Below are positions 27,613-39,502 of a stretch of 64,000 nucleotides of DNA, one piece after another (positions within the stretch are counted from its first letter, which is position 1; each line of letters begins with the position of its first letter). The DNA comes from an uncultured Rhodospirillales bacterium (lineage in GTDB: Bacteria; Pseudomonadota; Alphaproteobacteria; Rhodospirillales; UBA2165): contig CAJXKD010000001.1 in assembly GCA_913055735.1 (NCBI GenBank), positions 62,001 through 126,000 on the forward strand, in the 5' to 3' direction. The notes under the pieces were generated by a model, which saw only the letters and a list, made by a program, of their open reading frames with translations, did no database searches and was not told where the DNA came from. Position numbers and translations under genes: made by a program.

Positions 27613-28830
27613 ATGGAAGGAATGGCTCTCTCCGCAGAAAAACGTAACGTCGGCGTTCTCGCGCTATGTCAGGTGCTGTTCAACACCGGGCGCGGGCTGA
27701 CATTCCTCATGGCCTCCATCGCGGGCGCGGCTATGCTCGGCGACGATTTGACCTTCGCCACGGCGCCTATTACCGCCATGCTGGTCGGCACCGCTTTCGG
27801 CACGCTGCCGAGCGCACAGCTGATGCGCCGTATCGGCCGCAAGGCAGGATTCGTCGTCGGCTCGCTGATCGGTGCGGTCGGCGGTGCGGTCTCCATGGTC
27901 GCGGTGATGGAACAGAACTTCCTGCTGTTCAATTTCGGCATCCTGTTGTTCGGCATCTATTCCGGTTTCGCCCAACAGTACCGGTTCGCCGCCGCCGATT
28001 CGGCCAGCCCCGCTTTCAAGGCCAAGGCGATCTCCTGGGTGCTGGCCGCCAGCGTTATTGGCGCCTTTACCGGGCCGGAGGCCGCCAATCTCACCAAGGA
28101 TTTGATCGGTGGCGCCGAGTTCGCGGGCGCGCTGGGCTTCCTCTCTATTGTCACCTTGCTGTCGGGTATCGTCGTCCTGGGCATCGACATTCCCAAGCTG
28201 AGCAAGCAGGAAATGGCCGATACGGGCCGCCCGCTGGGAGAGATCTTCCGCATGCCCGTGGTCATCGTTGCGGTGATTTCGGCGACTTTCGGCTATTGCG
28301 TCATGACCTTCCTCATGACCGCGACGCCCATCGCCATGACCATCGGCGCCAGCCATGCGTTCAACGACGCCAAGTTCGTCATCGAATGGCACATCGTCGG
28401 CATGTTCGCACCGGGCTTTTTCACGGGATCGCTGATCGCCCGCCACGGCGCGCCCAAGATCATCTATGCCGGCAATATCCTTATGCTCGGCTCCCTCGCC
28501 GTCGCCATCGCGGGTACTGAAGTTCTGCATTTCTGGGTCGCCCTGTTCCTGCTGGGCGTTGGCTGGAATTTCGCCTTCACCGCGGGTACGGCGCTCTTGA
28601 CCGAAGTAGACGTGCCGTCGGAACGGGCCAAGGTGCAGGGTACCAACGATCTGATCGTTTTCACTTGCCTCGCCTTCGCCTCGCTTTTCTCGGGCACCGT
28701 CTATCACCTGATGGGTTGGGATTGGGTGATCATCCTGGCCCTGCCGATGATCATCATTCCCATGCTGTCCGTCATGTGGCTGGGCATGGTGCGTCGCCGC
28801 GCCGTGGCCGCGGCGGAAGCCGCCGAATAA
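27613..28830 (+). CDS. Major facilitator superfamily transporter
   Basis: The protein has 405 residues and about 12 hydrophobic segments. The MFS loop 2-3 signature appears as LMRRIGRKAGFVVGS, and the central cytoplasmic loop (PKLSKQEMADTGRPLGEIFRMP) splits two six-helix halves. The start is uncertain: ATG 27613 or ATG 27622, the latter with GGAAGGA immediately before it. Nothing in the sequence tells the substrate. The next gene is convergent. Confidence 0.88.
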   Translation: MEGMALSAEKRNVGVLALCQVLFNTGRGLTFLMASIAGAAMLGDDLTFATAPITAMLVGTAFGTLPSAQLMRRIGRKAGFVVGSLIGAVGGAVSMVAVMEQNFLLFNFGILLFGIYSGFAQQYRFAAADSASPAFKAKAISWVLAASVIGAFTGPEAANLTKDLIGGAEFAGALGFLSIVTLLSGIVVLGIDIPKLSKQEMADTGRPLGEIFRMPVVIVAVISATFGYCVMTFLMTATPIAMTIGASHAFNDAKFVIEWHIVGMFAPGFFTGSLIARHGAPKIIYAGNILMLGSLAVAIAGTEVLHFWVALFLLGVGWNFAFTAGTALLTEVDVPSERAKVQGTNDLIVFTCLAFASLFSGTVYHLMGWDWVIILALPMIIIPMLSVMWLGMVRRRAVAAAEAAE

Positions 28831-28837
28831 TCTCTCT

Positions 28838-29611
28838 CTAAGAACGCGTTGCGAGAAAGCGCTGTAGCGCCGCGGCCGTTTCCGCCGGCTTGTCGGCATG
28901 CACCCAGTGACCGGCGCCGTCGATCACCGCGATATCCGCGGTCGGGAACAAGCGGCGGATTTCCGCGCGTCCATTCCCGTCGATGTAATTGGATTTGGCG
29001 CCGGCAACGAACAAGGTGCGCCCCTTAAACGCAGCCTCGCGCAAGCCGTCGGGAAAGCCGTGCAATGCGGCCAAACCAGTGTGTAAGCCGTCAAGGTTGA
29101 TGCGCCATTCGTAGCCGTTTTCGCCGCGCGCCAGATTCTGCAACAGCAATTGACGAACGGCGGGATCGCGCACCGCGCCAGAGAGAAGTTCGTCCGCGTT
29201 GTCGCGGCTTTTGACATCGGCCAGCGGCAGGGCCCGCATCGCCGCAAGATAGTCGCCGGTGTCATGGTCGTAGGGCACCGGCGCGATGTCCACGACCGCG
29301 AGATCACCGATGGCGCTCGGTTCGTTCAACGCCAGGGTCATCGCCACCTTGCCGCCCATGGAATGACCGACCATTGCCGCGCCCGTCAGTCCCTTGTCGG
29401 CCAAGAAGGCCCGCACTGCGTCGGCCATGACCGGATAGTTCACGACATCGGTCCAGGGCGACCGCCCATGATTGGGGACATCCACGCTGACAACGCGGTA
29501 TCGGTCGGCAAGGAGCTTCGCCACGCCCGCCCAATTGCGCGCCTGGCCGAACAACCCATGCAGGATAACCACCGGCGGACCGTCACCGGCTTCGAGGAAA
29601 TTGAGGTTCAT
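28838..29611 (-). CDS. Alpha/beta hydrolase, YbfF-like esterase
   Basis: The protein has 257 residues. LHGLFGQARNW holds the oxyanion region, GHSMGG the nucleophile Ser, DIAPVPYD follows the nucleophile strand, and DGAGHWVHADKP the catalytic His. This set is typical of the YbfF group of small acyl esterases. ATG 29611 is chosen; the TTG at 29647 gives a basic extension outside the fold. The gene follows the SirB1-like gene by 48 bases on the same strand. Confidence 0.85.
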   Translation of the reverse strand: MNLNFLEAGDGPPVVILHGLFGQARNWAGVAKLLADRYRVVSVDVPNHGRSPWTDVVNYPVMADAVRAFLADKGLTGAAMVGHSMGGKVAMTLALNEPSAIGDLAVVDIAPVPYDHDTGDYLAAMRALPLADVKSRDNADELLSGAVRDPAVRQLLLQNLARGENGYEWRINLDGLHTGLAALHGFPDGLREAAFKGRTLFVAGAKSNYIDGNGRAEIRRLFPTADIAVIDGAGHWVHADKPAETAAALQRFLATRS

Positions 29612-29659
29612 GGAAAAGGAACTACGCCGCTTGGCACGACATCGCAAGGGGCGAGAGGT

Positions 29660-30493
29660 TTAGTTCAGACCGCGCTTCAGTTCCGACAGCATGCGTTCGG
29701 CATCGCTGTTCTTGCGCTTCTTCGACGCGGTTCGGTCGAGATGTTCCTCGAGAACCATCACGGCGGCCTTCAAGTTGCCCTGCCCCGCCTCCAATGCCGC
29801 CAATTCGACAATGGTTTCGCCATGATCGGGCGCAATCAGCGCCATACGCCGAAGGATGTCGATGGCGCGTTCGGGATCGCGCGCCTGCAACGCCCGCGTC
29901 TTAAGATTATTTTGCAGCCGGAGCAGGATTTCACGATTGCCGACGGAGCGCAAAAACTCCGCCTTGAGCGGAAGTTCGTTGCCGTAGATGTCTTTGAGCA
30001 ATTTTGCCAACTCGCCCATCTGCAAAACGCGGGCACCGTCGAACGGATCGATGATCGCGGTCTCACCGTGCGCTTGCAGACGCAGCAGGAAATGCCCCGG
30101 GAAACGAAGCCCGGCGATATCCCATTTCAAGGACCGCGCCACGTGGATGAGGATAATCCCCAACGCCACCGGCAGCCCCTTGCGGCGGTCGATCACGCTG
30201 ATCAGGTCGGCATTGGCGGGGTCGTCATAGGTATCGTCGTCACCGTGATAGCCATTATCGGCAAACACGACGTCATGCAGCACCGCCGCCCGGTCGTAAA
30301 CGTCCGCCGCCTGGCCTTTGACGGCGGCGGCATTCGCCACCAATCCGGCCAAGTGATCGCGATATTGTTGGATTTTTTTGTCGGGATGATCGAGAGCCGC
30401 CAGCATAAGCGCGGTATCGGCAAGGTCTATCTCGTTGTCGTTCAAATCGCCGACAATGTTGAGGTTGACCAGTACGCCGGTTTGCTCGGTCAC
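29660..30493 (-). CDS. SirB1-family protein (transglutaminase-like fold with TPR)
   Basis: The protein has 277 residues. The central block NADLISVIDRRKGLPVALGIILIHVARSLKWDIAGLRFPGHFLLRL is the SirB1/transglutaminase-like core, with the His of PGHFLLR and Asp of IDPFDGA. The usual Cys nucleophile is not obvious (SVIDRRKGLP region), so it may not be an active peptidase. The last 80 residues resemble tetratricopeptide helices (PERAIDILRRMALIAPDHGETIVELAALEAGQGN). Cytoplasmic; role unknown. Confidence 0.85.
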   Translation of the reverse strand: MTEQTGVLVNLNIVGDLNDNEIDLADTALMLAALDHPDKKIQQYRDHLAGLVANAAAVKGQAADVYDRAAVLHDVVFADNGYHGDDDTYDDPANADLISVIDRRKGLPVALGIILIHVARSLKWDIAGLRFPGHFLLRLQAHGETAIIDPFDGARVLQMGELAKLLKDIYGNELPLKAEFLRSVGNREILLRLQNNLKTRALQARDPERAIDILRRMALIAPDHGETIVELAALEAGQGNLKAAVMVLEEHLDRTASKKRKNSDAERMLSELKRGLN

Positions 30494-30614
30494 GCGCGTT
30501 TTCCTCGTTCGATCCCTGAAAAGATTTTCAAAGTATGACGCAACCCCATTACGCTTCCGTTAACGAAACGGCTGAACGGAAACCGGAAAGCGTCGCTCTC
30601 AACTTTCTGTGCAC

Positions 30615-31094
30615 TCAAAATGGAATTTCATCATCGAGATCGTCAACGCGTCCACCGCCACCGCCGGCACCCGCCGCCGCGTATTCCGGTTCGGCCGGCG
30701 CGCCACCGGCACCGGCACCCGCGTACTCGCCACCGCCGCCGCCGCGGCCGTCGAGCATGGTCAACTCACCCCGGAAGCGGCCGAGCACAACCTCGGTCGT
30801 ATACCGGTCCTGTCCGTCCTGACCTTGCCATTTGCGCGTCTGCAACTGGCCCTCGAGGTACACCTTGGACCCTTTCTTGAGGTATTTCTCGGCAACATCG
30901 GCGAGACGGTCGTTAAAGATCACGACGCGGTGCCACTCGGTGCGCTCCTTGCGCTCACCCGACGCCCGATCGTTCCAGGTCTCGGAAGTGGCAACCGACA
31001 AGTTCGCTATTTTCGTCCCATCCTGGGTAAAACGGATTTCCGGGTCGCGGCCAAGATTTCCGACCAGAATGACCTTGTTGACGCTGCCTGCCAT
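30615..31094 (-). CDS. ssb: Single-stranded DNA-binding protein
   Basis: The protein has 159 residues. The OB fold occupies about 1-110 ([51 protein letters not shown]). A Gly/Ala-rich linker of about 45 residues follows, then the acidic tip DDEIPF that recruits repair and replication partners. ATG 31094 follows GGGGAGAG and is preferred to the in-frame ATG seven codons upstream. No SOS-box repeat (GTTC-N7-GTTC or GAAC-N7-GTTC) is visible upstream. Confidence 0.96.
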   Translation of the reverse strand: MAGSVNKVILVGNLGRDPEIRFTQDGTKIANLSVATSETWNDRASGERKERTEWHRVVIFNDRLADVAEKYLKKGSKVYLEGQLQTRKWQGQDGQDRYTTEVVLGRFRGELTMLDGRGGGGGEYAGAGAGGAPAEPEYAAAGAGGGGGRVDDLDDEIPF

Positions 31095-31263
31095 AATCTC
31101 TCCCCGGGTTTTCATCTGTCGTGATAGGAACTGATTTTGTAGCGCGTTTGCCGGGGCCGTTCACCCCCTAAATTCCCGTCTGCATCTCGGCCCCTCTGTC
31201 ATCCTGGCGTACAATTCGCAAAATTATGCTTGTGGCGCGGCGTGGGCAGGGTATGCACGGACC

Positions 31264-32457
31264 ATGACTTCATCGCCGAATCCTCCCGCGTCTTCGTCGG
31301 CCTGGAACCGGAATGCCGCATTGATTCTGGGAATCACCCTGATCAACCTCCTCGGCATTCCGATGATTACGCCGGCCTTGCCCGCCATGCGCGAGGCCGT
31401 CGGCGTTACCGACGAACAGCTCGGCCTGGTAATGACGGCCTATGCCCTGCCCGCCTTGATCATTGTTCCCTTCGTCGGACTGCTCGCCGACCGCTACGGC
31501 AAGAAGCTGGTGCTTATCCCGTCACTGTTCCTGTTTTCCATCGCCGGCAGCGCGGTTGGATGGGCGGAGAATCTAGAAACACTTTTGACACTACGGTTGG
31601 TTCAAGGCCTCGGCGCGAGCGGCCTGTCAAATCTCAGCGTTGCCTTGATCGGCGATTACTTTTCCGGGCATGACCGAGCGCGGGTTATGGGACGTATGGG
31701 TGCCGCGCAGATCATCGCCGCCGGCGGCTACCCATTGCTCGGCGGGTTTCTCGTTGCCTTCGGCTGGCATTACCCGTTCCTCACCTGTCTCTTGGGTCTC
31801 CCGGTCGGTCTGTTGGCCATGGCCTTCATGACCGAAACCAAAACCACACGAACGACCAAAGGCCGCGAATTCCTAGGTCACGCCGGACGCAGCCTCGCCG
31901 ACAGGCGGGTGGTCGAAATCCTGATCATGACCGCCGGTTTTATTTTTGTCGGTTTCGGCGCGCTCAACACCTATCTGCCGGTGCTGCTTGCCGACAAGTT
32001 CGGGACCAGCGCCGTGTTCATCGGCGTGATTATTTCTGCGCGCTCCTTTTCCGGCACCATCGCCGCGCTGCAATTGGCGCGGCTCGCCCAAATTTTCAGC
32101 TATCGCGGATTGATCACGGCGGCGTTCCTGGTACAGGCGGCGGCCGTCGCCATGGTGCCGCTGCTGCCCACCGACATGTCGATCATGATCGCCATGCTCG
32201 CCTATGGCGCCGCCTTCGGGGTCGTGCGTCCCGGCCTACAAGTTATGATCATCGAAAACGCGCCCGAGGATCTCCGCGCCACTTTCGCGTCCGGTGTCTC
32301 TTTCGCCCTGCGGCTCGCGCAAACCCTGGGCCCGGTGGCGTCCGGCGCCGTGATCGCGTTCGGCTCGTTCGATCTCATGTATTACGGCGGCGCGGCCATT
32401 GCCGTAGCGCTCTCCGTTTTGGCCTTTACAGCAAAGGCTTTGAAACCTGCCACCTAA
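31264..32457 (+). CDS. Major facilitator superfamily transporter
   Basis: The protein has 397 residues with 12 hydrophobic segments. The signature after helix 2 is GLLADRYGKKLVLIPS and an RVMGRMGAAQ stretch follows helix 4-5. GAAFGVVRPGLQVMIIENAPEDLRATFASGVSF near helix 10 suggests a drug:H+ antiporter-1-like exporter. The substrate is unknown. Its stop overlaps the stop of the convergent SGNH gene. Confidence 0.87.
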   Translation: MTSSPNPPASSSAWNRNAALILGITLINLLGIPMITPALPAMREAVGVTDEQLGLVMTAYALPALIIVPFVGLLADRYGKKLVLIPSLFLFSIAGSAVGWAENLETLLTLRLVQGLGASGLSNLSVALIGDYFSGHDRARVMGRMGAAQIIAAGGYPLLGGFLVAFGWHYPFLTCLLGLPVGLLAMAFMTETKTTRTTKGREFLGHAGRSLADRRVVEILIMTAGFIFVGFGALNTYLPVLLADKFGTSAVFIGVIISARSFSGTIAALQLARLAQIFSYRGLITAAFLVQAAAVAMVPLLPTDMSIMIAMLAYGAAFGVVRPGLQVMIIENAPEDLRATFASGVSFALRLAQTLGPVASGAVIAFGSFDLMYYGGAAIAVALSVLAFTAKALKPAT

Positions 32458-33575
32458 TTTGGAAGCAAACGCGCCGTCTCGCTGAATTGGAGGCGATCTT
32501 TTAGCGCTTCATAGAGGGCGCGCCCGACCTTGGCCGAGCCGCGTGGCGTCGTATGGATAGCGTCATAATGATCGCCGTCCTTAAAGCGCAGTGTTTCCGC
32601 CAGATCGACACAAATGGCCCGCACTTCCTCGCACACCGTCATGGTTCTCCAGTTGATCAGGGTCAGCAGCGCAAAATGACCGGTATCGATGGCGCCATCA
32701 GCCGTCGGCCGGCCGAGAACGTCGCCGTTTTTGTCGACGCGGTAGTCGCCCGCATGTTGGGTCGCGAAAATGGGTTCCGCCCCGAGTTTGCGGATCATCT
32801 CGGACAAGGTCCGGAGCCGCGCGGCATAGGCATCGAGGGCCTCCGCGTACACGCTGGCGGTCGCCGCCAAGTCAAGGGGTTCGGGTAGCGGGACGAACGT
32901 GCCTTCGACCTTTTTCCCTTCGGGCAACGGCATGGAGGCACGCCCCTCCGGCTCGCCGAACAATTTGCGGTAAACGGCATAGAAGGCACTGTTGTTCCGG
33001 AAATACTGTGCCGTCGGGCTTTCCGTGGCGCCGAGATTGTCGCGCGCCGCTTCGGCGGCTTGGTTGTTGGTCATCACCGTCATGTCGTCAAGGCCAAGGT
33101 ACGCCAGAACGTACCGCGGCCGCAGACCGGGGATTTTCGGGAACCATTGTTCGAAATTGCGGATGGTGCCCGCCGTGCTTTGGCCGTCCACCCCCGCATT
33201 GACCACGGCGACGCGGCGGCCCGCCATTCGCGCCAGCCCGGCGGCCAGAATATCGGTCCAGGTCTTGCCCTCGCCGATCAACGCCTCGTCGGTGGTGCCG
33301 CCGCCGACGGCGAGAATATCGATTCGCGAGGGGCGTTCGTACGTCCCGCGCAAACCATGTTTGTCGCGCTCGTAGCGGATATTGCCGCCGTCATAGACTC
33401 CGGCCGTGTCGAATTCGTGCTCGACGTCCCGCGTCACCTCGAGCGTGCCGTAATTCTGGCCGAAAATCCAATTGCCGAAGATCAGCTCGAAGCAGATGGC
33501 CAGGGCGAGCGAAAGCCCCGAGGCGGTCACGAGCGCCCGGCGGATTTGGCGGCGTCTGCGGCTTCGAGCAGGCAT
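32454..33575 (-). CDS. SGNH-hydrolase-like membrane-anchored protein
   Basis: The protein has 373 residues. A basic start (MPARSRRRRQIRR) and one hydrophobic segment at about 15-35 suggest a type II membrane anchor. ILAVGGGTTDE occupies the block I position but with Gly-Thr in place of the canonical Gly-Asp-Ser. VVNAGVDGQST, LGLDDM and the C-terminal DHYDAIHTTPRGSAKVGRAL resemble blocks II, III and V. The altered nucleophile region means activity is uncertain. The ATG at 33575 is used; the upstream extension lacks a good ribosome site. Confidence 0.65.
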   Translation of the reverse strand: MPARSRRRRQIRRALVTASGLSLALAICFELIFGNWIFGQNYGTLEVTRDVEHEFDTAGVYDGGNIRYERDKHGLRGTYERPSRIDILAVGGGTTDEALIGEGKTWTDILAAGLARMAGRRVAVVNAGVDGQSTAGTIRNFEQWFPKIPGLRPRYVLAYLGLDDMTVMTNNQAAEAARDNLGATESPTAQYFRNNSAFYAVYRKLFGEPEGRASMPLPEGKKVEGTFVPLPEPLDLAATASVYAEALDAYAARLRTLSEMIRKLGAEPIFATQHAGDYRVDKNGDVLGRPTADGAIDTGHFALLTLINWRTMTVCEEVRAICVDLAETLRFKDGDHYDAIHTTPRGSAKVGRALYEALKDRLQFSETARLLPN

Positions 33576-33700
33576 GATCGCGACTTTAGCACGAAGACTT
33601 ACCCAAAACTTAAACTCTGGTATCAAATCTTTGGGCAAATCTTGGGAGCCGGCCGTATCGGGACTCGCCTTACCCCCTCCTGCCGTCCTATATATCGGCC

Positions 33701-36604
<2,904 letters not shown>

Positions 36605-36609
36605 ACGGC

Positions 36610-37677
36610 CTAAGACACCATCTCATTTTCCAATTCGCGGCTACGCCCCAAGTTCCAGATCCGCTGTGCCTTCGAACCCAGGTACCAAAGGCTCACGCCA
36701 AGAACGGCAAAGAAAATCGCTTTGTGCAATGGGTCCCAGAAATACTCGAAGAACCGCGTGTAAAGGTTGATGAAAAGAAATGTGATTCCGAAACCGCGTG
36801 ATATAGCGTTATCGAATTTGAGCCCATGCCAGATAACGGCGGCCGCCACGGCTGCGAACAAGATTGACCAGTGGAACAATTCGATTTGCTTGGCGGCGCG
36901 CCAGGACTCACCATCTCCATAATTTCCAAAAATCGACATCAGCCAAAGCGCCATGAAGAGATAAAGCAACCCGATCACATAGGTGCTTTTGAAAAGGTAA
37001 TCGAGCTTATCCGACTTGGTCAGTGCATAGCTCGCGAAACAGAGCGCCGCGCCGAAGAACACGAAACGCAGGGGATAGTTCATGCCGAAATAATATGCTC
37101 CCCACCCCGACACATACCCTGTTTCAGCGCCGAGCCATCCACCCAAACTCAGGAGGCTGAAAATCCAAATCAGTTTCGAGCGGGCATAGAGGGCGACTCC
37201 TGCATAAACAAAACAGGCGAGTAAAATTAGGACGGAGAAATGACCGCTACCGTTGTCGATGACTTTTCCGAAAAAGAATATCCCGCCTGCTGTCGCGACG
37301 ACAGCGAGCAAATAGATCGCTTCATTCGTGAAGATTTTTTCCGGATGCCTACGATGACGAACGATTCCGCCCCAATACAGGACAGCCGCCACTACCGAGA
37401 GGGCTAAACATAACGCGAGGTCCGGGGCCGTGAAAATTCTTTTTACGAACTCAACGAACTGCTTGTCCGCGAAGAGCGTGACGACAGCGATCACGATACA
37501 AATGACAGCCGCCAGTATTGAGATGCGCGCAAGGCCGCGCCAGTTAAAGGGCACTGCGGTATAGCTCGCTGATAAGGTTGCGGCGGTTTGTTCGTCGATA
37601 ACCCCAGTTTCTCGCCAGCGTTCGATAACCCGCGCGACCCGCCGGGCGTCACGACGCGGCAACTCAAAGTCAGTCAA
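36610..37677 (-). CDS. DUF2157-type integral membrane protein
   Basis: The protein has 355 residues. A cytoplasmic N-terminus of about 45 residues (RVIERWRETGVIDEQTAATL) is the DUF2157 signature and is followed by about ten hydrophobic segments. No enzymatic motif is visible. The gene is noticeably AT-richer than uvrA beside it, with its stop six bases from the uvrA stop. Function unknown. Confidence 0.75.
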   Translation of the reverse strand: MTDFELPRRDARRVARVIERWRETGVIDEQTAATLSASYTAVPFNWRGLARISILAAVICIVIAVVTLFADKQFVEFVKRIFTAPDLALCLALSVVAAVLYWGGIVRHRRHPEKIFTNEAIYLLAVVATAGGIFFFGKVIDNGSGHFSVLILLACFVYAGVALYARSKLIWIFSLLSLGGWLGAETGYVSGWGAYYFGMNYPLRFVFFGAALCFASYALTKSDKLDYLFKSTYVIGLLYLFMALWLMSIFGNYGDGESWRAAKQIELFHWSILFAAVAAAVIWHGLKFDNAISRGFGITFLFINLYTRFFEYFWDPLHKAIFFAVLGVSLWYLGSKAQRIWNLGRSRELENEMVS

Positions 37678-37726
37678 TTTCTAGCCCCCCCTTAACCAAC
37701 CGCTCGATGGCGGACAGTTTGATCGC

Positions 37727-39292
37727 CTATATCCAGAACGGATCGGACTTCGAGAACGCTTTCCAGCCGGTCATCAGCGAGCCCTCGCGTTCGGCGGCCG
37801 CGTGCGCGTGCCAGCCGACCACCACGCCGCCCGCGTAACGCACTTGTCTTGCTTGCTCGCCGTCGAGGCCCTTGCCGAGGCTGTTGACCAAATGGCGCGC
37901 CACTTCGAGGTCGTTTTGCACCCCGAGCGCATCCTGCAACTGTTTCAGGTTGGCGAGGTAGGCGGCCACCGCTTTCTTGCCGTAAAGCGGCGCGAAAAAC
38001 TCCGCCGCGTAGCGCACCTTCTTCACGTCGATGCGCAGATCATGACGCGCGCGTTTCGACATCTTGTCGATTTTCTTGCCGCGCTTGAGCAGTTTGCTGT
38101 GCGCCTTGTCCAACGCATGCGCGGCAAGCTTCGTCGCGTCGGAAAACAGGTAGGCGAGCACGTCCTTGTCCGTCGATAGCCGCCAGTCGCAGGCATGGAT
38201 GAAATCGGCGACGTCGATCTGCATGCGGGTGTACTCGGGCGAGGTCAACGACCCCGATGCCAGTGCATAGGCCATGTCGCGCTGATGCTCGACCTCGTCG
38301 CGCAGCAGCTTGAGGTATTTGTCGCCGGGCATGGCTTTTTCGACGGGGGCCAAAACCTCCGCCCCGAACACGTCCCAATCGCGCGCGGGCCCGAGACTGC
38401 TCGCGATGGCCTTGACCTGATCGCCGACCTGCTTGCGCCGGTCCTTCGGCAACAGCGGCTTGTACAGCGTCAGCGCGGCGCGCAACCGGCGCAGCGCGAT
38501 GCGCGCCTGATGCACACCTTCGATATGCGCACGTTGCAGCACGCAATCGACATTCGCCGACAGATGATCGAGACAGGCGGCAACGGAGCGCACCAGCACA
38601 TCCTCGCCGGTGACACCGTCGGGCAGTTTCACCTTCGGCTGCTTGATCCACTCGGCGCGGCCGCCATTGAGCAACGCATAGCCCTGCTCCGATTTCGAGG
38701 CGTGGACGAGCCGCAAGGGAACGATCTCGGCGATGCGGCGGGCGATATCGAACAGCCGCCGCGGATCGCCGGACTTCAGTTCCAGCTCGAGCTCGCTGAT
38801 GGCTTTGGATTTCTCACCGGCAGCGATCTCGCCGACGTCCAAGTCGCAGGCGATCTGCGTATCGCCGTCGGCAATCAGATTGCGGGTGGTGCGCCGGATG
38901 CGGGTTTCGAACACCGGCTCCAGGGTTTCCACTTTGCGGCCGTTGATATGGCGGCGGAAGTCAGGATTGCTGAATACCTCGTCGCGGTTAGGCACCGGTT
39001 GGCGCACCCGGGTTTCCCATTCGCGGCGCACGAACGCCGCCGCGTCCTGCGCCTTCAGGGTTTGCTTGTAGGCGCGGCCTTCCTTGCGCACCCGCAACGA
39101 CAGGCCGCTTTGATGCAGGTCCTTCTCCGGCGTGTCGAAATAGGTGGCAGTCAACGCGCGTGTCGAGGCGCGTCCGCTTTGAATGGCACGTAACCATGCA
39201 ACCTTGCTGAGCCGCCGTGCGAACGCGGGATCGAATTCGAATTTGAGTTCCAGCTCCTCGTGGGGCTGGTTTCCTCCGGCTTCCTCGCTCAT
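37727..39292 (-). CDS. CYTH and CHAD domain protein (polyphosphate-related)
   Basis: The protein has 521 residues. The N-terminal CYTH domain (about 10-205) carries the triphosphate-tunnel signature ExExK as Glu13, Glu15 and Lys17. The C-terminal CHAD domain (about 225-510) is helical and rich in conserved His/Arg/Lys: VHQARIALRRLRAALTLYKPLL, ARDWDVF and HDLRIDVKKVRYAAEFF. CHAD domains bind inorganic polyphosphate and CYTH enzymes hydrolyse triphosphates, so tripolyphosphate or polyphosphate handling is likely (family knowledge). Confidence 0.9.
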   Translation of the reverse strand: MSEEAGGNQPHEELELKFEFDPAFARRLSKVAWLRAIQSGRASTRALTATYFDTPEKDLHQSGLSLRVRKEGRAYKQTLKAQDAAAFVRREWETRVRQPVPNRDEVFSNPDFRRHINGRKVETLEPVFETRIRRTTRNLIADGDTQIACDLDVGEIAAGEKSKAISELELELKSGDPRRLFDIARRIAEIVPLRLVHASKSEQGYALLNGGRAEWIKQPKVKLPDGVTGEDVLVRSVAACLDHLSANVDCVLQRAHIEGVHQARIALRRLRAALTLYKPLLPKDRRKQVGDQVKAIASSLGPARDWDVFGAEVLAPVEKAMPGDKYLKLLRDEVEHQRDMAYALASGSLTSPEYTRMQIDVADFIHACDWRLSTDKDVLAYLFSDATKLAAHALDKAHSKLLKRGKKIDKMSKRARHDLRIDVKKVRYAAEFFAPLYGKKAVAAYLANLKQLQDALGVQNDLEVARHLVNSLGKGLDGEQARQVRYAGGVVVGWHAHAAAEREGSLMTGWKAFSKSDPFWI

Positions 39293-39374
39293 TTTCTTTT
39301 CTTCTTCTGACTTTCGCCAATATTGTCCGCGTCATTATTTGCGCGAACCGCATTTAACTATCACAACCGCCATA

Positions 39375-39401
39375 AAGACACGAGCAAGTTTAGCGTGTCT
39401 T
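39375..39401. repeat. Inverted repeat upstream of the MgtC-like gene
   Basis: AAGACACG and CGTGTCTT, 8-base arms with an 11-base loop, lie in the 210-base divergent spacer between the CYTH-CHAD and MgtC-like starts. It may be an operator serving either gene; no T-run is present for termination. Confidence 0.4.
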
Positions 39402-39502
39402 GCCCTCTCGCCAATTGAGCGCCGTCAAAGACCGCTCAGCGAAAATACTGTCCCCTCGACCGTCATCGAACTGTCACATTGGCATTGCCGCCGACCTGCT
39501 AC

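Noticed and set aside
31095-33700. SOS boxes upstream of ssb and uvrA
   Set aside because: No GTTC-N7-GTTC or GAAC-N7-GTTC pattern could be found in the upstream regions.
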